A DNA stretch of 64,000 bases from Nitrincola alkalisediminis (GTDB lineage Bacteria > Pseudomonadota > Gammaproteobacteria > Pseudomonadales > Balneatricaceae), in contig NZ_VYTY01000012.1 in the NCBI RefSeq assembly GCF_009821115.1, forward strand, positions 1 through 64,000, in the 5' to 3' direction. Below, one piece after another: positions 18,879 to 28,025 of this stretch (its first letter is position 1; every line of letters begins with the position of its first letter). The position numbers and the translations under genes were made by a program. The notes beneath the pieces were generated by a model that did not search any database, was not told where the DNA came from, and saw only the letters and a list, made by a program, of their open reading frames with translations.

Positions 18879-20378
18879 ATGTCTCTCTTAAAAGGCATCG
18901 TTAACTTACTGACTGGCAACGGTCAAAAAGTGATTGGTACTAAAGATAACGATCAGATTACCGTTGACGGAGATGTCAACATCGCAAAGCTGAAAGCAGG
19001 TGACGACACTCTTAATGTGTCTGGAAATGCTGACTTTATCAGCGCGGGATCTGGGAATGATACCGTCAACGTCCAAGGTAATGCAGGCCATGTTTACCTA
19101 GGCAAAGGCGATGATGAATTAAATATTGGCGGAGACCTGAAAAAAGTGTTTGCAGGCTCCGGAGACGACACAATCAATGTGGATGGCAACCTTGGCAAAG
19201 CGTTTCTTGGAAAAGGTGATGACGAATTAAATGTTGCTGGTAGTGCTGGAATCATTTTTGCCGGATGTGGCGACGACAAAGTAAAGGTTGATGGCAACTC
19301 AGGCCTTGTGTCACTTGGTTTTGGCGATGACGAATTAGACATCGGCGGCAACTCCAAAATTGTGTTTGCCGGCCCTGGCGATGACAGTGTAAAAATCGGT
19401 GGTGATTCTGGCAAAGCCTTTCTTGGAAGCGGCGATGACACCCTTTGCGTTGATGGCAACTCTGGATTTGTTTCAGCCGGATCAGGTAATGATACTGTCA
19501 ACATTCAAGGTAATTCGGGTATAGCGTTTTTGGGCAGTGGCGACGATTGCATCGAAGTCGGTGGAAGCTCGAAACTCATTTTCGCTGGTTCAGGCAATGA
19601 CACCGTTGTCGTTGATCAGAATGCCAAATTCACTTCGCTAGGTAGTGGCAATGATCAGCTCTACGTCGGCGGCGATGCAGGCAAGGTCACATCTTGGAAA
19701 GGTGACAACCAAGTGATGGTTGAAGGCAACCTGAAAAGCGCATGGTTTGCACTGGGATCAAATGATCTTTATGTTGGAGGTGACTCCACTGGAATCATTC
19801 GCACTGGCGCAAAAGACGATCTTGTCTGGATTGAAGGCAATGCCAATAAAATTTTTGCAGGCCTTGGTAATGATAAAGTCTATGTTGCTGGCTCTGCTAA
19901 TTACGTCGACATGGGCTTTGGTAACAATGAGGCCAGCATTGGAACACTCAATAAGGTCTTTAAGAGCTGGGCTGGCAACGACAAAGTCGTGATTGGAACG
20001 AATGATGGCTGTGTAAGCACGGGTGCAGGGAAAGATCAGGTATACATAGGCATCAATAACGGAAATGTGGATCTTGGCCTTGGCAATGATACCCTAACCT
20101 TAGGGTCCTTCGAGAATGGCAGCTATGCCAACGGTGGACTGGGCTATGATGTATTGAACATTGTCGGCGATGCAGACAACTTCTCAATCAAATCTAAATG
20201 GGGCTACCAATACATTACAGATTTGACCAGCAATGCCACAATGAAAACCAAAAACTTCCAAGAGATCAATTTCATAGATGATGCAACTGACAATCTAATC
20301 TCTGACTTCGACCTAAGCTTCACTAAGGATCTGAAAGCTCTGTCTTGCGGGTGCACAGGCGATGTAATCACCCTCTAA
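18879..20378 (+). CDS. Secreted 18-residue-repeat RTX-like beta-roll protein, likely type I cargo
   Basis: The protein is 499 residues with no Sec signal. After about 16 residues it is about 22 repeats of 18 residues up to about residue 420. Half of each repeat fits the calcium nonapeptide of RTX proteins (AGSGDDTIN, LGKGDDELN); the other half (VDGNLGKAF type) lacks the acidic pair. Adjacent repeats alternate between FAGSGDD and FLGKGDD, giving a 36-residue higher period in the middle. The last ~75 residues are non-repetitive and end GDVITL, an acidic residue followed by mostly hydrophobic ones, as in PrtD-type C-terminal signals. Six cysteines, two in a closing CGC, are unusual for an RTX protein. 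No enzymatic domain is seen; a structural surface or matrix role is a guess. It lies 111 bases after its probable adaptor. Confidence 0.85.
   Translation: MSLLKGIVNLLTGNGQKVIGTKDNDQITVDGDVNIAKLKAGDDTLNVSGNADFISAGSGNDTVNVQGNAGHVYLGKGDDELNIGGDLKKVFAGSGDDTINVDGNLGKAFLGKGDDELNVAGSAGIIFAGCGDDKVKVDGNSGLVSLGFGDDELDIGGNSKIVFAGPGDDSVKIGGDSGKAFLGSGDDTLCVDGNSGFVSAGSGNDTVNIQGNSGIAFLGSGDDCIEVGGSSKLIFAGSGNDTVVVDQNAKFTSLGSGNDQLYVGGDAGKVTSWKGDNQVMVEGNLKSAWFALGSNDLYVGGDSTGIIRTGAKDDLVWIEGNANKIFAGLGNDKVYVAGSANYVDMGFGNNEASIGTLNKVFKSWAGNDKVVIGTNDGCVSTGAGKDQVYIGINNGNVDLGLGNDTLTLGSFENGSYANGGLGYDVLNIVGDADNFSIKSKWGYQYITDLTSNATMKTKNFQEINFIDDATDNLISDFDLSFTKDLKALSCGCTGDVITL
18927..20138 (+). repeat. 54-base coding repeats (about 22 units, paired into 108-base units)
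   Basis: The DNA of the repeat protein has a 54-base period, encoding the 18-residue unit, with alternating A/B units in the central part (about 19130-19680). Units have diverged at synonymous and non-synonymous sites, so this is not a recent expansion. Confidence 0.8.
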
Positions 20379-20399
20379 TTCTTCTGCAGCAAGATCTAC

Positions 20400-20426
20400 A
20401 AAAAGCAGGCCGAGTGCCTGCTTTTT
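20400..20426 (+). terminator. Rho-independent terminator after the repeat-protein gene
   Basis: AAAAAGCAGGC (20400-20410) pairs perfectly with GCCTGCTTTTT (20416-20426) around a 5-base loop, 22 bases after the stop. It ends the second secretion operon. Confidence 0.88.
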
Positions 20427-20645
20427 GCTGTCTTTATCTTTTGGATCAACATAAATAGTTTTTCACATACTCCAACAATAAACCTTATAAAATATTTCAA
20501 TTTTGCTAGCTGCCGTTTCAGCACTATATTCCCGTTTAAGGGGAAACAAAGCGGGATATAAGCCTATATCACGTTTTAAACCTTAAACTTGGATATCAGC
20601 AATTAAATTGCTATTTATTAACACTTGTCTGTGAGAGCAGAGCCG

Positions 20646-20849
20646 ATGGGCACAAAAATCCGTGTCGATCAGGTCCCTATCGATGAGATAGAGGACTGGA
20701 ACGAACAATTTTCAGAAGATGAAGATACAGGCCGCAGCCGTTTAAAATACAATGGAAAGCGTCGTCGTCAAATTGAAGACCTCATGGAAGAACGTCGTTT
20801 AATGAAACAAATAAGCGATGTCTTTGATGTGGCTGATGATCGTCTGTAA
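20646..20849 (+). CDS. Small PA3496-like protein
   Basis: The protein is 67 residues from the ATG at 20646; TTG (20625) and GTG (20631) starts in frame are possible. It is highly charged, with KRRRQIEDLMEERRLMKQ near the C-terminus, the recognisable core of the small PA3496-family proteins of gammaproteobacteria, annotated as putative envelope integrity proteins. No membrane segment or cysteine; probably two helices. It stands alone between two terminators. Biochemical role unknown. Confidence 0.75.
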   Translation: MGTKIRVDQVPIDEIEDWNEQFSEDEDTGRSRLKYNGKRRRQIEDLMEERRLMKQISDVFDVADDRL

Positions 20850-20866
20850 CGTCTGATCACTTCTTC

Positions 20867-20899
20867 AAACCAACCGGATTATATACATCCGGTTGGTTT
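20867..20899. terminator. Bidirectional terminator between PA3496-like gene and ask_ect
   Basis: A perfect 12-base stem (20867-20878 with 20888-20899; AAACCAACCGGA and its complement) has a 9-base loop. It lies between convergent genes, 17 bases from each stop, with A and T ends on the two sides. Confidence 0.8.
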
Positions 20900-20915
20900 G
20901 TGTGGTCTTTGATCC

Positions 20916-22346
20916 TTAAGCTGCAGCACAAATGACATCGCCATGATCTTCTTGCTCTATAAGCGCGTGATGTAAAGCTTTAACGGCCCCTTCGTAATCA
21001 CCTTCATCTACTATACACTGCATCTCAACTTGCCGTATCGATTGGTGTAAAGCTTGAATGCTAATATTATGCTTGGCCAATGCCGACACGGTTTTCGCTA
21101 AGATCCCTGACACTTTAAGATCCGAACCTATAGCCGATACAATCGCTACTTTATGCAACGTCACATCGGCACCTGAATACGCATCAGCAACTAAACGAAC
21201 AGCTCTGTTCACCATTTTCCGTGAGCCTGCGACATAATACGTAATACTATTCGCATCCGAATCTCGATTAACAACATACAGTTTCAACTGATGCAACAGT
21301 GCCGATAGTTCAATGTCATATTGACTATCCCCTAGCATATCTTGATCAAAGATTTCGATAGCGAAGACATTGCGACGCCCGGCTATGATTTCAACACAGG
21401 GCTCGGCGCTCTTATAATCCTGGGTAATCAACGTCCCTGTATGATGAGGCTCAAACGCATTTTTTATGCGCAACTTAATGCCTTTTTGGCGTAACCCTTT
21501 TGCTGCTTTTGGGTGTATAGCCTCCATCCCTAGGTTAGACAACTGATCCGCAACATCATAATTTGTGCGCCCTATGGTCACTATTTTATCAACACCAACC
21601 ACAGCAGGGTCTGCGCTGCTTAAGTGATACTCTTTATGAATAATTGCTTCAGCCGCTTGGGTCAATGTTGCGATTTTACTAAAGGTCATTTCACTATAAC
21701 CACGATCAAACACCTTCATTACACCCTCTTTGCAGTGGGTATAACCTGTTACGATCGGCAATTCCGTTACCAAATCAACCTTTGCAAAATGCTCAATAAT
21801 TGTCTCGTCAAAGGACTTAGGCTGACTCTGGTGCCAACCGGACAAGTCAATCAGCTTGGCATTAACACCTTCATTTTGTAAGGCTAATACAGTATTAAAC
21901 GCACTATGACTTTCACCTAAAGACGCTAACATTTCTCTCACTTTCAGCAAGTGCTCGTCGAGCTGAAAGTGGCCACATGCGCATAACGATTGCAAACTCT
22001 TCATCCATGCTATGGCTTCATCAATTCGTGTGCTAATAAATGCATCTGACTGCTTACACACGCCTGGTTCAAACAGACTGGCATTGATCTCTAGCATTTG
22101 CGAGCGAACCAACTCTAGTGCTTGTATCCAAGCCGTCTCATTTTCGGCTTCGGCAAAACTGGCATAAACACCAGGCTCACCTGTTTTTTTATGTTCCAGT
22201 AAACGATTGGTTATCCCAGCATAAGCGGATACAACAAAGATGCGTTGATATAATTCAGCACCTTGACGCTCACCAATTAAAATAGTCTTTAACAATTCAT
22301 CAAAGCGACTCATAGACGTGCCGCCAATTTTTTCAACCGTGTGCAT
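20916..22346 (-). CDS. ask: Ectoine-pathway aspartate kinase (Ask_Ect)
   Basis: The 476-residue aspartate kinase phosphorylates aspartate as the first step towards aspartate semialdehyde, the ectoine precursor. The start is ATG 22346 (MHTVEKIGGTSMS), which has AGGAG 7 bases upstream; the ATG at 22361, which overlaps the ectC stop (TAATG), has no such site. The kinase domain is about 1-320, with KIGGTSMS replacing the usual KFGGTS. Two ACT domains follow (about 330-470). The unusual N-terminus and position at the end of ectABC mark the specialised Ask_Ect type, thought to be less feedback-inhibited than the biosynthetic kinases. Confidence 0.93.
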   Translation of the reverse strand: MHTVEKIGGTSMSRFDELLKTILIGERQGAELYQRIFVVSAYAGITNRLLEHKKTGEPGVYASFAEAENETAWIQALELVRSQMLEINASLFEPGVCKQSDAFISTRIDEAIAWMKSLQSLCACGHFQLDEHLLKVREMLASLGESHSAFNTVLALQNEGVNAKLIDLSGWHQSQPKSFDETIIEHFAKVDLVTELPIVTGYTHCKEGVMKVFDRGYSEMTFSKIATLTQAAEAIIHKEYHLSSADPAVVGVDKIVTIGRTNYDVADQLSNLGMEAIHPKAAKGLRQKGIKLRIKNAFEPHHTGTLITQDYKSAEPCVEIIAGRRNVFAIEIFDQDMLGDSQYDIELSALLHQLKLYVVNRDSDANSITYYVAGSRKMVNRAVRLVADAYSGADVTLHKVAIVSAIGSDLKVSGILAKTVSALAKHNISIQALHQSIRQVEMQCIVDEGDYEGAVKALHHALIEQEDHGDVICAAA

Positions 22347-22360
22347 GTCAACTCCTGTCA

Positions 22361-22750
22361 TTACTTCGAGTCATCAACGGGGTAAACACCGTTTTCATCA
22401 TGCACTTCTTTACCACTCAAGGGTGGATTAAAAACACATGCCATCTTCATTTCAGTCGTTGCACGCAATAAATGCTCGTCATGCTGATCCAGTATGTATA
22501 ACATCCCCGGTTCAATTGGGTACACCTTTCCATCCGCTAAGGTTTCAATTTCACCCGTTCCGCTCATGCAATAGACAGACTCTAAATGGTTCTGGTACCA
22601 AATATGCGTTTCGGTATTGGCATATATTGTCGTGATATGAAATGAAAACCCCATTTGATCATCTTTTAACAACATCCTTGTGCTTTCCCAATTTTCTGAA
22701 ACAACACGTCTTTCAGAGGCTTCACAGTCCTTCAAATGCCTGACAATCAT
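22361..22750 (-). CDS. ectC: L-ectoine synthase EctC
   Basis: The 129-residue cupin enzyme closes the ring of N-gamma-acetyl-diaminobutyrate to give ectoine. It starts [17 protein letters not shown], as in known EctC; the cupin barrel includes [17 protein letters not shown] and LDQHDEHLL, which contribute the metal-binding Glu and His. Length is normal. A GAGGAG site precedes the ATG. It lies 21 bases after ectB and touches ask. Cytoplasmic. Confidence 0.97.
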   Translation of the reverse strand: MIVRHLKDCEASERRVVSENWESTRMLLKDDQMGFSFHITTIYANTETHIWYQNHLESVYCMSGTGEIETLADGKVYPIEPGMLYILDQHDEHLLRATTEMKMACVFNPPLSGKEVHDENGVYPVDDSK

Positions 22751-22771
22751 ATACTTCTCCTCAGCTTCAAA

Positions 22772-24046
22772 TTAAGATGCTTTTCTTTGCTGTTCTGAAA
22801 GCGCTTTCGCAAAACACTCATTCAAAACACTCAATCCAAACTCAATCTGCTGATCCGTGATCACCAAAGGCACCAAACACTTAACAACCTGCCCATGCGC
22901 ACCACTGGTCTCTATTACCAATCCTTTTTCAAATGCCAAACGGGTGACTCGATGCGCAAGCTCGCCGTTTTCACATTCGATACCACTCATTAAACCACGC
23001 CCCTTGAGCGTCATGGTTTTGAAACCATGTTTACGAATAATATCGGATAAACCTTTTCTGAGCATTTCAGCTTTACGTCTCACCTCAGATGCAAACACAT
23101 CATCTTTCCAAAACGTCTTGAATGCGGCTGTCGCCGTTACAAATGCGTGATTGTTACCGCGAAAGGTTCCGTTATGCTCACCCGGAGACCATTGATCTAG
23201 CTCGCTACGGAAAATAGTCAATGCAAAAGGAAGACCGTAACCGCTGAGCGACTTTGACAAGGTCACTATATCAGGCTTAATGCCTACATCTTCAAAGCTA
23301 AAAAAGCGCCCAGAACGACCGCAGCCTGACTGAATATCATCCACTATTAGTAACATTTTATGCTTACGGCAAACGCGCTCTAAATTTCTTAACCAATCAA
23401 AGGACGCCGCATTTAAACCACCCTCACCTTGGATAGTTTCTACTATCACCGCCGCAGGATGATCAACACCACTACTAGGATCAGAAAGAACTTTATCTAA
23501 GTATTCAGTGGTATCAACCCCTTCACCTAAATAACCGTCGAACGGCATACGAGTTACGTCGGATAAAGAAGCACCCATTCCGCCTCTGTGGTGTTCATTA
23601 CCCGTGCAGGCTAACGCTCCACCAGATACGCCATGAAAACCATTTGTGAACGAAATAATTTCGCTTCGACCTGTCACTTTACGTGCGAGCTTCAGCGCGG
23701 CCTCTACTGAGTTCGTGCCTGTGGGACCTGTAAACTGGACACGAAAATCCCCCATTCCTCTTGGTGCTAAAATAATATCGTGAAAGGTATTTAAAAAATC
23801 CTCTTTTGCACTGGAATACATATCAAGCCCATGCGTAATACCATCTGACAGGATATAGTCAACCAACGCCTTTTGTAGTACAGGGTGATTGTGACCATAA
23901 TTTAACGTCCCTGCCCCGGCTAAAAAGTCCACATACTCAGCTCCTGCTTCAGTATAAAGCGACGCACCTTTTGCTCGATTAAACACGACTGGAAATGAAC
24001 GCGAATAGGTACGTACAGTGGATTCTAATTGCTCAAAAATATTCAT
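22772..24046 (-). CDS. ectB: Diaminobutyrate--2-oxoglutarate transaminase EctB
   Basis: This is a 424-residue class III PLP aminotransferase making L-2,4-diaminobutyrate from aspartate semialdehyde. The start is ATG 24046 ([22 protein letters not shown]) with AGGGA upstream; longer in-frame starts run into ectA. The PLP region includes [15 protein letters not shown] and the lysine in [14 protein letters not shown]. Length and N-terminus match EctB. Second gene of the operon, 20 bases after ectA. Confidence 0.97.
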   Translation of the reverse strand: MNIFEQLESTVRTYSRSFPVVFNRAKGASLYTEAGAEYVDFLAGAGTLNYGHNHPVLQKALVDYILSDGITHGLDMYSSAKEDFLNTFHDIILAPRGMGDFRVQFTGPTGTNSVEAALKLARKVTGRSEIISFTNGFHGVSGGALACTGNEHHRGGMGASLSDVTRMPFDGYLGEGVDTTEYLDKVLSDPSSGVDHPAAVIVETIQGEGGLNAASFDWLRNLERVCRKHKMLLIVDDIQSGCGRSGRFFSFEDVGIKPDIVTLSKSLSGYGLPFALTIFRSELDQWSPGEHNGTFRGNNHAFVTATAAFKTFWKDDVFASEVRRKAEMLRKGLSDIIRKHGFKTMTLKGRGLMSGIECENGELAHRVTRLAFEKGLVIETSGAHGQVVKCLVPLVITDQQIEFGLSVLNECFAKALSEQQRKAS

Positions 24047-24066
24047 ACTTGATTCCCTTTTACTTG

Positions 24067-24609
24067 TTAGTGTATTTGTGTCGTATTGCTTTGCATCGTG
24101 CCGCATTGCTGAACAATGAAAGGACCCGCTCGATACAAAACCTCATCTTCATGCTGCCCAGAAAAATGCTGCTCTTTTGAAAACAAAATCGATGTTTCCA
24201 CGGGCGCAGACAATTCATTGAAGAACCCTTTAAACAACGCCTCAGATGCTTGATTACCAGGCGTAATAGTCGTTTCTAAATACGCAATGCCTTTATTGGC
24301 AGACACGCGTCTGACCAGCGCATGCAGCATACGCTTTGCAAGCTGCTGGCCACGGCACTCAGGTGCCACGGCAACCTGCCAAATAAACAGTGTTTTTAGA
24401 CGTGCAGGCGGCACATAACCTGATATAAATCCGAGTAAATGCCCATCTGCCGACTTCACTGCAATTGAGGTTTGCGCAAAATCCGAGCACTGCAATAGAT
24501 TGCAATAAACGGAGTTTGTATCTAAAGGTGGGCAGCGTTTAACCAACTCATACAAAGCTGGACCATCCGCTGGCTCGGGTGTACAAAAGTTTAATTCAGT
24601 ATTATTCAT
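24067..24609 (-). CDS. ectA: Diaminobutyrate N-gamma-acetyltransferase EctA
   Basis: The 180-residue GNAT enzyme acetylates diaminobutyrate. The start is ATG 24609 ([16 protein letters not shown]) with AAAGG upstream; the open frame extends 43 codons further but through promoter sequence. The acetyl-CoA loop is [13 protein letters not shown]; the N-terminal [13 protein letters not shown] is a hallmark of EctA. It is first in ectABC-ask, read leftward from a promoter next to the divergent ectR. Confidence 0.96.
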   Translation of the reverse strand: MNNTELNFCTPEPADGPALYELVKRCPPLDTNSVYCNLLQCSDFAQTSIAVKSADGHLLGFISGYVPPARLKTLFIWQVAVAPECRGQQLAKRMLHALVRRVSANKGIAYLETTITPGNQASEALFKGFFNELSAPVETSILFSKEQHFSGQHEDEVLYRAGPFIVQQCGTMQSNTTQIH

Positions 24610-24643
24610 AGCCTTTCTATATATTTGCATTCCTATGCTTTTT

Positions 24644-24674
24644 ATTATAAAACATAATACAGAGGCTATTTCAA
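24644..24674 (-). promoter_or_regulatory. ectABC-ask promoter with overlapping inverted repeat
   Basis: Reading leftward, TTGAAA (24674-24669) and a perfect TATAAT (24649-24644) are 19 bases apart, 35 bases before the ectA ATG. ATTAT-N5-ATAAT (24644-24658) is an inverted repeat covering the -10 box, a plausible EctR operator. The 19-base spacer is longer than ideal, as in some osmotically regulated promoters. Confidence 0.6.
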
Positions 24675-24786
24675 CCCTAAATATGGGCATTCCATACAGA
24701 AGATGGCAAGAAAAGCACCCTAACACACAGAGAAACACGCACTAAATTCCATAGAATTGCGCTGAATACTATTGAAAGGTTTGACG

Positions 24787-25359
24787 ATGATAAGTTTGCA
24801 ATGCAAAGCGAATAAGGTTAAAAATCACCCTCAGATTTTGTTACCTAGCCCCCAACACAACCTCGCGAGCCTTATGCAAAAAAGTCAAGAACTCTTAGTC
24901 ATGCTACGCCAGATAGTCAGAGCAACGGATATGTATGACAAGCACCTTAGCCGCATGACGGGCCTTACCCTACCGCAACTCTTGTTGATGCAAACATTGG
25001 AATCGAATGGGCCTATCACGGTAGGCTCATTAGCGAAGGAGATGAACTTAACACAAGCAACCGTGACCAGCATTTTGGATCGTTTAGAACGGAAGCTATT
25101 GGTAAAGCGCGAACGCAGTCAAAGTGACAAGCGTAAAGTGCACGTTGTGACGACTGAGGAAGGCATCGAACTGCTTAAATCCGCGCCAACGACGCTACAA
25201 GACGTATTCATACAGCAATTTGATCACTTACAGGCATGGGAACAATCAATGGTTCTTGCATCCTTCCAGCGTGTTGTAGAAATGCTGGACGCCCATCATA
25301 TCGATGCGGCGCCAATGCTCGATATCGGCATATTAGACCGTAGTGAAGAGTCAAATTAA
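24787..25359 (+). CDS. ectR: MarR-family regulator of ectoine synthesis, EctR
   Basis: This is a 190-residue MarR protein. The winged helix (about 60-130) contains LTQATVTSILDRLERKLLVKRERSQ and the wing SDKRKVHVV. The start is ATG 24787 with AAAGG 7 bases upstream; a TTG five codons earlier is weaker. It is divergent from ectA, the arrangement of ectR in halotolerant methylotrophs and other marine bacteria, where EctR represses ectABC-ask. Function here is inferred from family and position. Confidence 0.9.
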   Translation: MISLQCKANKVKNHPQILLPSPQHNLASLMQKSQELLVMLRQIVRATDMYDKHLSRMTGLTLPQLLLMQTLESNGPITVGSLAKEMNLTQATVTSILDRLERKLLVKRERSQSDKRKVHVVTTEEGIELLKSAPTTLQDVFIQQFDHLQAWEQSMVLASFQRVVEMLDAHHIDAAPMLDIGILDRSEESN

Positions 25360-25467
25360 CCCTATCTTCTCAATGAGCAGACCCGCACACATCTAAACGA
25401 GTGCGCTTGACTGCTCTATTTTGTTAGAATTGCCGTATCTTCTTTTTTTAATGGAACGCACTGCACT

Positions 25468-26526
25468 ATGAGTAAGTTTTGGAGTCCGGCGATTCGTTCA
25501 CTCGTTCCCTACACCCCCGGTGAGCAGCCAAAGGTGTTGAACTTAATTAAACTCAACACCAATGAAAACCCCTATCCACCCGCACCAGGGGTCACTGACG
25601 TCATTCGCGAATTCGACACCTCACGATTACGTTTATACCCAGACCCTGATGCGTCCATTTTAAAGCAAGGGTTAGCGGAATATCATAACATCGATAAATC
25701 TCAAGTATTTGTTGGAAACGGCTCGGATGAGGTCTTAGCCTTAGCATTCATGGCTTTTTTCCGTCATGGAACCCCCTTGCTCATGCCGGAAACCACCTAT
25801 AGTTTTTACGAAGTCTACTGTGATCTATTCAACATAGACGCAGACAAGATTCCACTCAATGCAAACTTTGAGATCAATCTTGACGACTACACCTCAGAAA
25901 ACACTGGCATTATTTTTGCGAACCCCAATGCGCCCACTGGCATCGCGATTACTTTAGATGAAATTGAAACCCTCCTAAAACGCAATACAGAAACGCTCGT
26001 ATTGGTTGATGAGGCTTATGTTGATTTTGGTGCGAACAGCGCTATTGCGTTAATCAATCAATATCCAAACCTGCTGGTTTCACATACTTTTTCAAAGTCT
26101 AGATCTCTAGCAGGCATGAGAGTGGGTTGCGCTTTTGGCCATCCAGACCTCATTGCAGGCTTAGAGCGAGTCAAGAACAGCTTTAACTCCTACCCGCTGG
26201 ACATGCTCGCCATCGCATCAGCCACTGAATCGCTTAAAGATGAAACCTACTTTCAAACCACCTGCCGACGCATTCAATCCACACGTGAGCAGGTATCCAA
26301 TGAACTGAACAATCTAGGTTTTAATGTTTTACCTTCAGCGGCAAACTTTATCTTCGCGTCGCATCCCAACTATGATGCAAAAGAACTGATGCAATATTTG
26401 CGGGACAAGAACATACTGGTTCGTCACTTTACGCGCGCGGGAATTGATCAATTTTTACGCATCACTATTGGTACAGATGCTGAAATGTCAGAACTCATCA
26501 CCGCTCTTAAAACGCATATTCATTAA
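25468..26526 (+). CDS. hisC: Histidinol-phosphate aminotransferase
   Basis: The 352-residue PLP-dependent class I/II aminotransferase of histidine synthesis converts imidazole-acetol phosphate to histidinol phosphate. Visible are [10 protein letters not shown] (substrate region), [26 protein letters not shown], and the PLP lysine in [15 protein letters not shown]. Length is typical. It stands apart from other his genes; not a cobalamin CobD by these motifs, though close HisC paralogues can act on aromatic amino acids. Confidence 0.93.
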   Translation: MSKFWSPAIRSLVPYTPGEQPKVLNLIKLNTNENPYPPAPGVTDVIREFDTSRLRLYPDPDASILKQGLAEYHNIDKSQVFVGNGSDEVLALAFMAFFRHGTPLLMPETTYSFYEVYCDLFNIDADKIPLNANFEINLDDYTSENTGIIFANPNAPTGIAITLDEIETLLKRNTETLVLVDEAYVDFGANSAIALINQYPNLLVSHTFSKSRSLAGMRVGCAFGHPDLIAGLERVKNSFNSYPLDMLAIASATESLKDETYFQTTCRRIQSTREQVSNELNNLGFNVLPSAANFIFASHPNYDAKELMQYLRDKNILVRHFTRAGIDQFLRITIGTDAEMSELITALKTHIH

Positions 26527-26532
26527 ACGACA

Positions 26533-26566
26533 TGCACCAAGCCCGCCATACAACGCGCTTGGTGCA
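26533..26566 (+). terminator. Stem-loop after hisC
   Basis: TGCACCAAGC (26533-26542) pairs with GCTTGGTGCA (26557-26566); a short T-run follows. It lies between convergent genes. Confidence 0.6.
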
Positions 26567-26588
26567 CTTTACGCTCAAGATGGAATCA

Positions 26589-27485
26589 TCAAGAGTCGCC
26601 TTCAACTCGATTTCCACCACAATGCCTGGCAATCGCAAGATTCTCAATGATTCTCTTCATCATTTCAGCAGCCGTATCTTCGGGACCGGATAAGCTCGAC
26701 ACCCCAACACTGACCGTACACGAAACATTCCCCGACGCTGACGGAATGTCCAACTCACTCACTAAACGACGTGCCCGCTCGCCAGCAAGAACGGCCTGTT
26801 CGTGATTTGTTTCGGGTAAAAACAGGCCAATTTGATCATCACCAAATCTCACTAAGAAGTCAGCGGTGCGCTTCATTTGATAAAGCGAGGTCACAATTTG
26901 GCGCAATAGCTGATCACCTGCATCCCAGCCAAAATCATCATTGACACGACTAAAATCATCGATATCAATCAACAACATACTGCATATTCCATCATAACGC
27001 TGCGCTTGCGCTATATTTTGCTCCATAACCGGTATCAAGGCTCTTCGGTTATACGCCCCCGTCAATGAATCACGCTGGGCTTGATGGCTGATTTTACGTT
27101 CTAGTTTTTTACGCTCATTAATATTGCGCAAAGACCAAACATAGGTGCTTGCATCAACACAGTTTAAACGCGTTTCAAACCATATCGTCTCTGATAGCCC
27201 CAAATTTTTTAGCTCGGGTAAATGCTCAGGACGAAAAATATAACGTGCTTTACTGACGTCTCCAGACGCCTGTGCAGAGGACACCTGCTCACGCAAGGTT
27301 GTTAAAATCGTTTCTGACAACAGATTTTCAATTGATACACCACGTATTGAATCAGGCTGGAGCCACACTTCATCGCCAACACTTACATACTGAATACATT
27401 GATCTTTGATAATAAAAACACAATCGGCCGTCACGGCTAGAACAGATGCAAAACAGGATTCAGGAAACGCTTGCCCATCAGACAT
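26589..27485 (-). CDS. PAS-GGDEF protein with degraded catalytic motif
   Basis: The protein is 298 residues, soluble, with a PAS-like N-terminal domain (about 10-125) and a GGDEF domain (about 135-295). The fold landmarks are intact (RDSLTGAYNRRAL, LLIDIDDFSRVNDDFG), but the signature reads GDDQI at 215-219 instead of GG[DE]EF: the second glycine and the catalytic glutamate are lost. It is probably not an active diguanylate cyclase; it may bind GTP or c-di-GMP, or act through contacts. Monocistronic by position, convergent with hisC. Confidence 0.88.
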   Translation of the reverse strand: MSDGQAFPESCFASVLAVTADCVFIIKDQCIQYVSVGDEVWLQPDSIRGVSIENLLSETILTTLREQVSSAQASGDVSKARYIFRPEHLPELKNLGLSETIWFETRLNCVDASTYVWSLRNINERKKLERKISHQAQRDSLTGAYNRRALIPVMEQNIAQAQRYDGICSMLLIDIDDFSRVNDDFGWDAGDQLLRQIVTSLYQMKRTADFLVRFGDDQIGLFLPETNHEQAVLAGERARRLVSELDIPSASGNVSCTVSVGVSSLSGPEDTAAEMMKRIIENLAIARHCGGNRVEGDS

Positions 27486-27560
27486 ACTTCACCTCAAACA
27501 TTTGAAAACCCTACCTCCTGTTAGGAAAATAAGACGCAGGGCACATTCATTACGCTATAA

Positions 27561-27869
27561 TTATTTAAATGGCTGAATCATCAACTCAACGGCAGCTTTT
27601 AGCGTGTCATCAGAACAACTAAAGCACGTGCCTTTAGGGGGCATGGCCCCTTTTCCGGAAATGACAGTTTGAGTTAGGACATCCAAGTCTTTTTCTAGAC
27701 GCGGAGCCCAAGCAGCAACATCATCCATTTTGGGCGCACCCGCTAACCCTGCATTGTGACAGGCTAGGCAATGACGATCTAAAATACCCTGTAAATCATC
27801 CTGAGACCATGCCATTGACGCGCTTAGACACACACTTATAACACCTACTGATGAAAGCACTTTTTTCAT
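27561..27869 (-). CDS. Cytochrome c5-like periplasmic monohaem protein
   Basis: The 102 residues start with a Sec signal (about 1-22, ending AWS). One haem site, CLACH (about 34-38), the distal methionine in GAMPPKG, and a CFSC pair near the C-terminus that could form the disulfide typical of cytochrome c5. It carries electrons in the periplasm; the partner is not evident here. Confidence 0.9.
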   Translation of the reverse strand: MKKVLSSVGVISVCLSASMAWSQDDLQGILDRHCLACHNAGLAGAPKMDDVAAWAPRLEKDLDVLTQTVISGKGAMPPKGTCFSCSDDTLKAAVELMIQPFK

Positions 27870-27971
27870 TTTTATAACCTCATCGACAGCTCTTTAACCC
27901 GAGGATACCCGAGAAGAGCCAACAAATCGATAGATTAAGTTTCGGTTTTTGCTTTGGATCATTTAGAACGA

Positions 27972-28011
27972 AAAAAGCCTGATGCAGCCGTAAAACCGCA
28001 TCAGGCTTTTT
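27972..28011 (-). terminator. Rho-independent terminator of htpG
   Basis: A perfect 14-base stem (27972-27985 with 27998-28011) gives GCATCAGGC/GCCTGATGC flanked by A and T runs, 14 bases after the htpG stop. Confidence 0.9.
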
Positions 28012-28025
28012 AGTAAAAACAGAGA

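Noticed and set aside
18927-20138. Regular 54-base repeats as a CRISPR array or satellite
   Set aside because: Units are continuous coding sequence with diverged copies and no constant repeat with unique spacers.
25375-25420. Terminator after ectR
   Set aside because: GAGCAG/CTGCTC with an inner GCAC/GTGC is imperfect with a weak T-run; not convincing enough to list.
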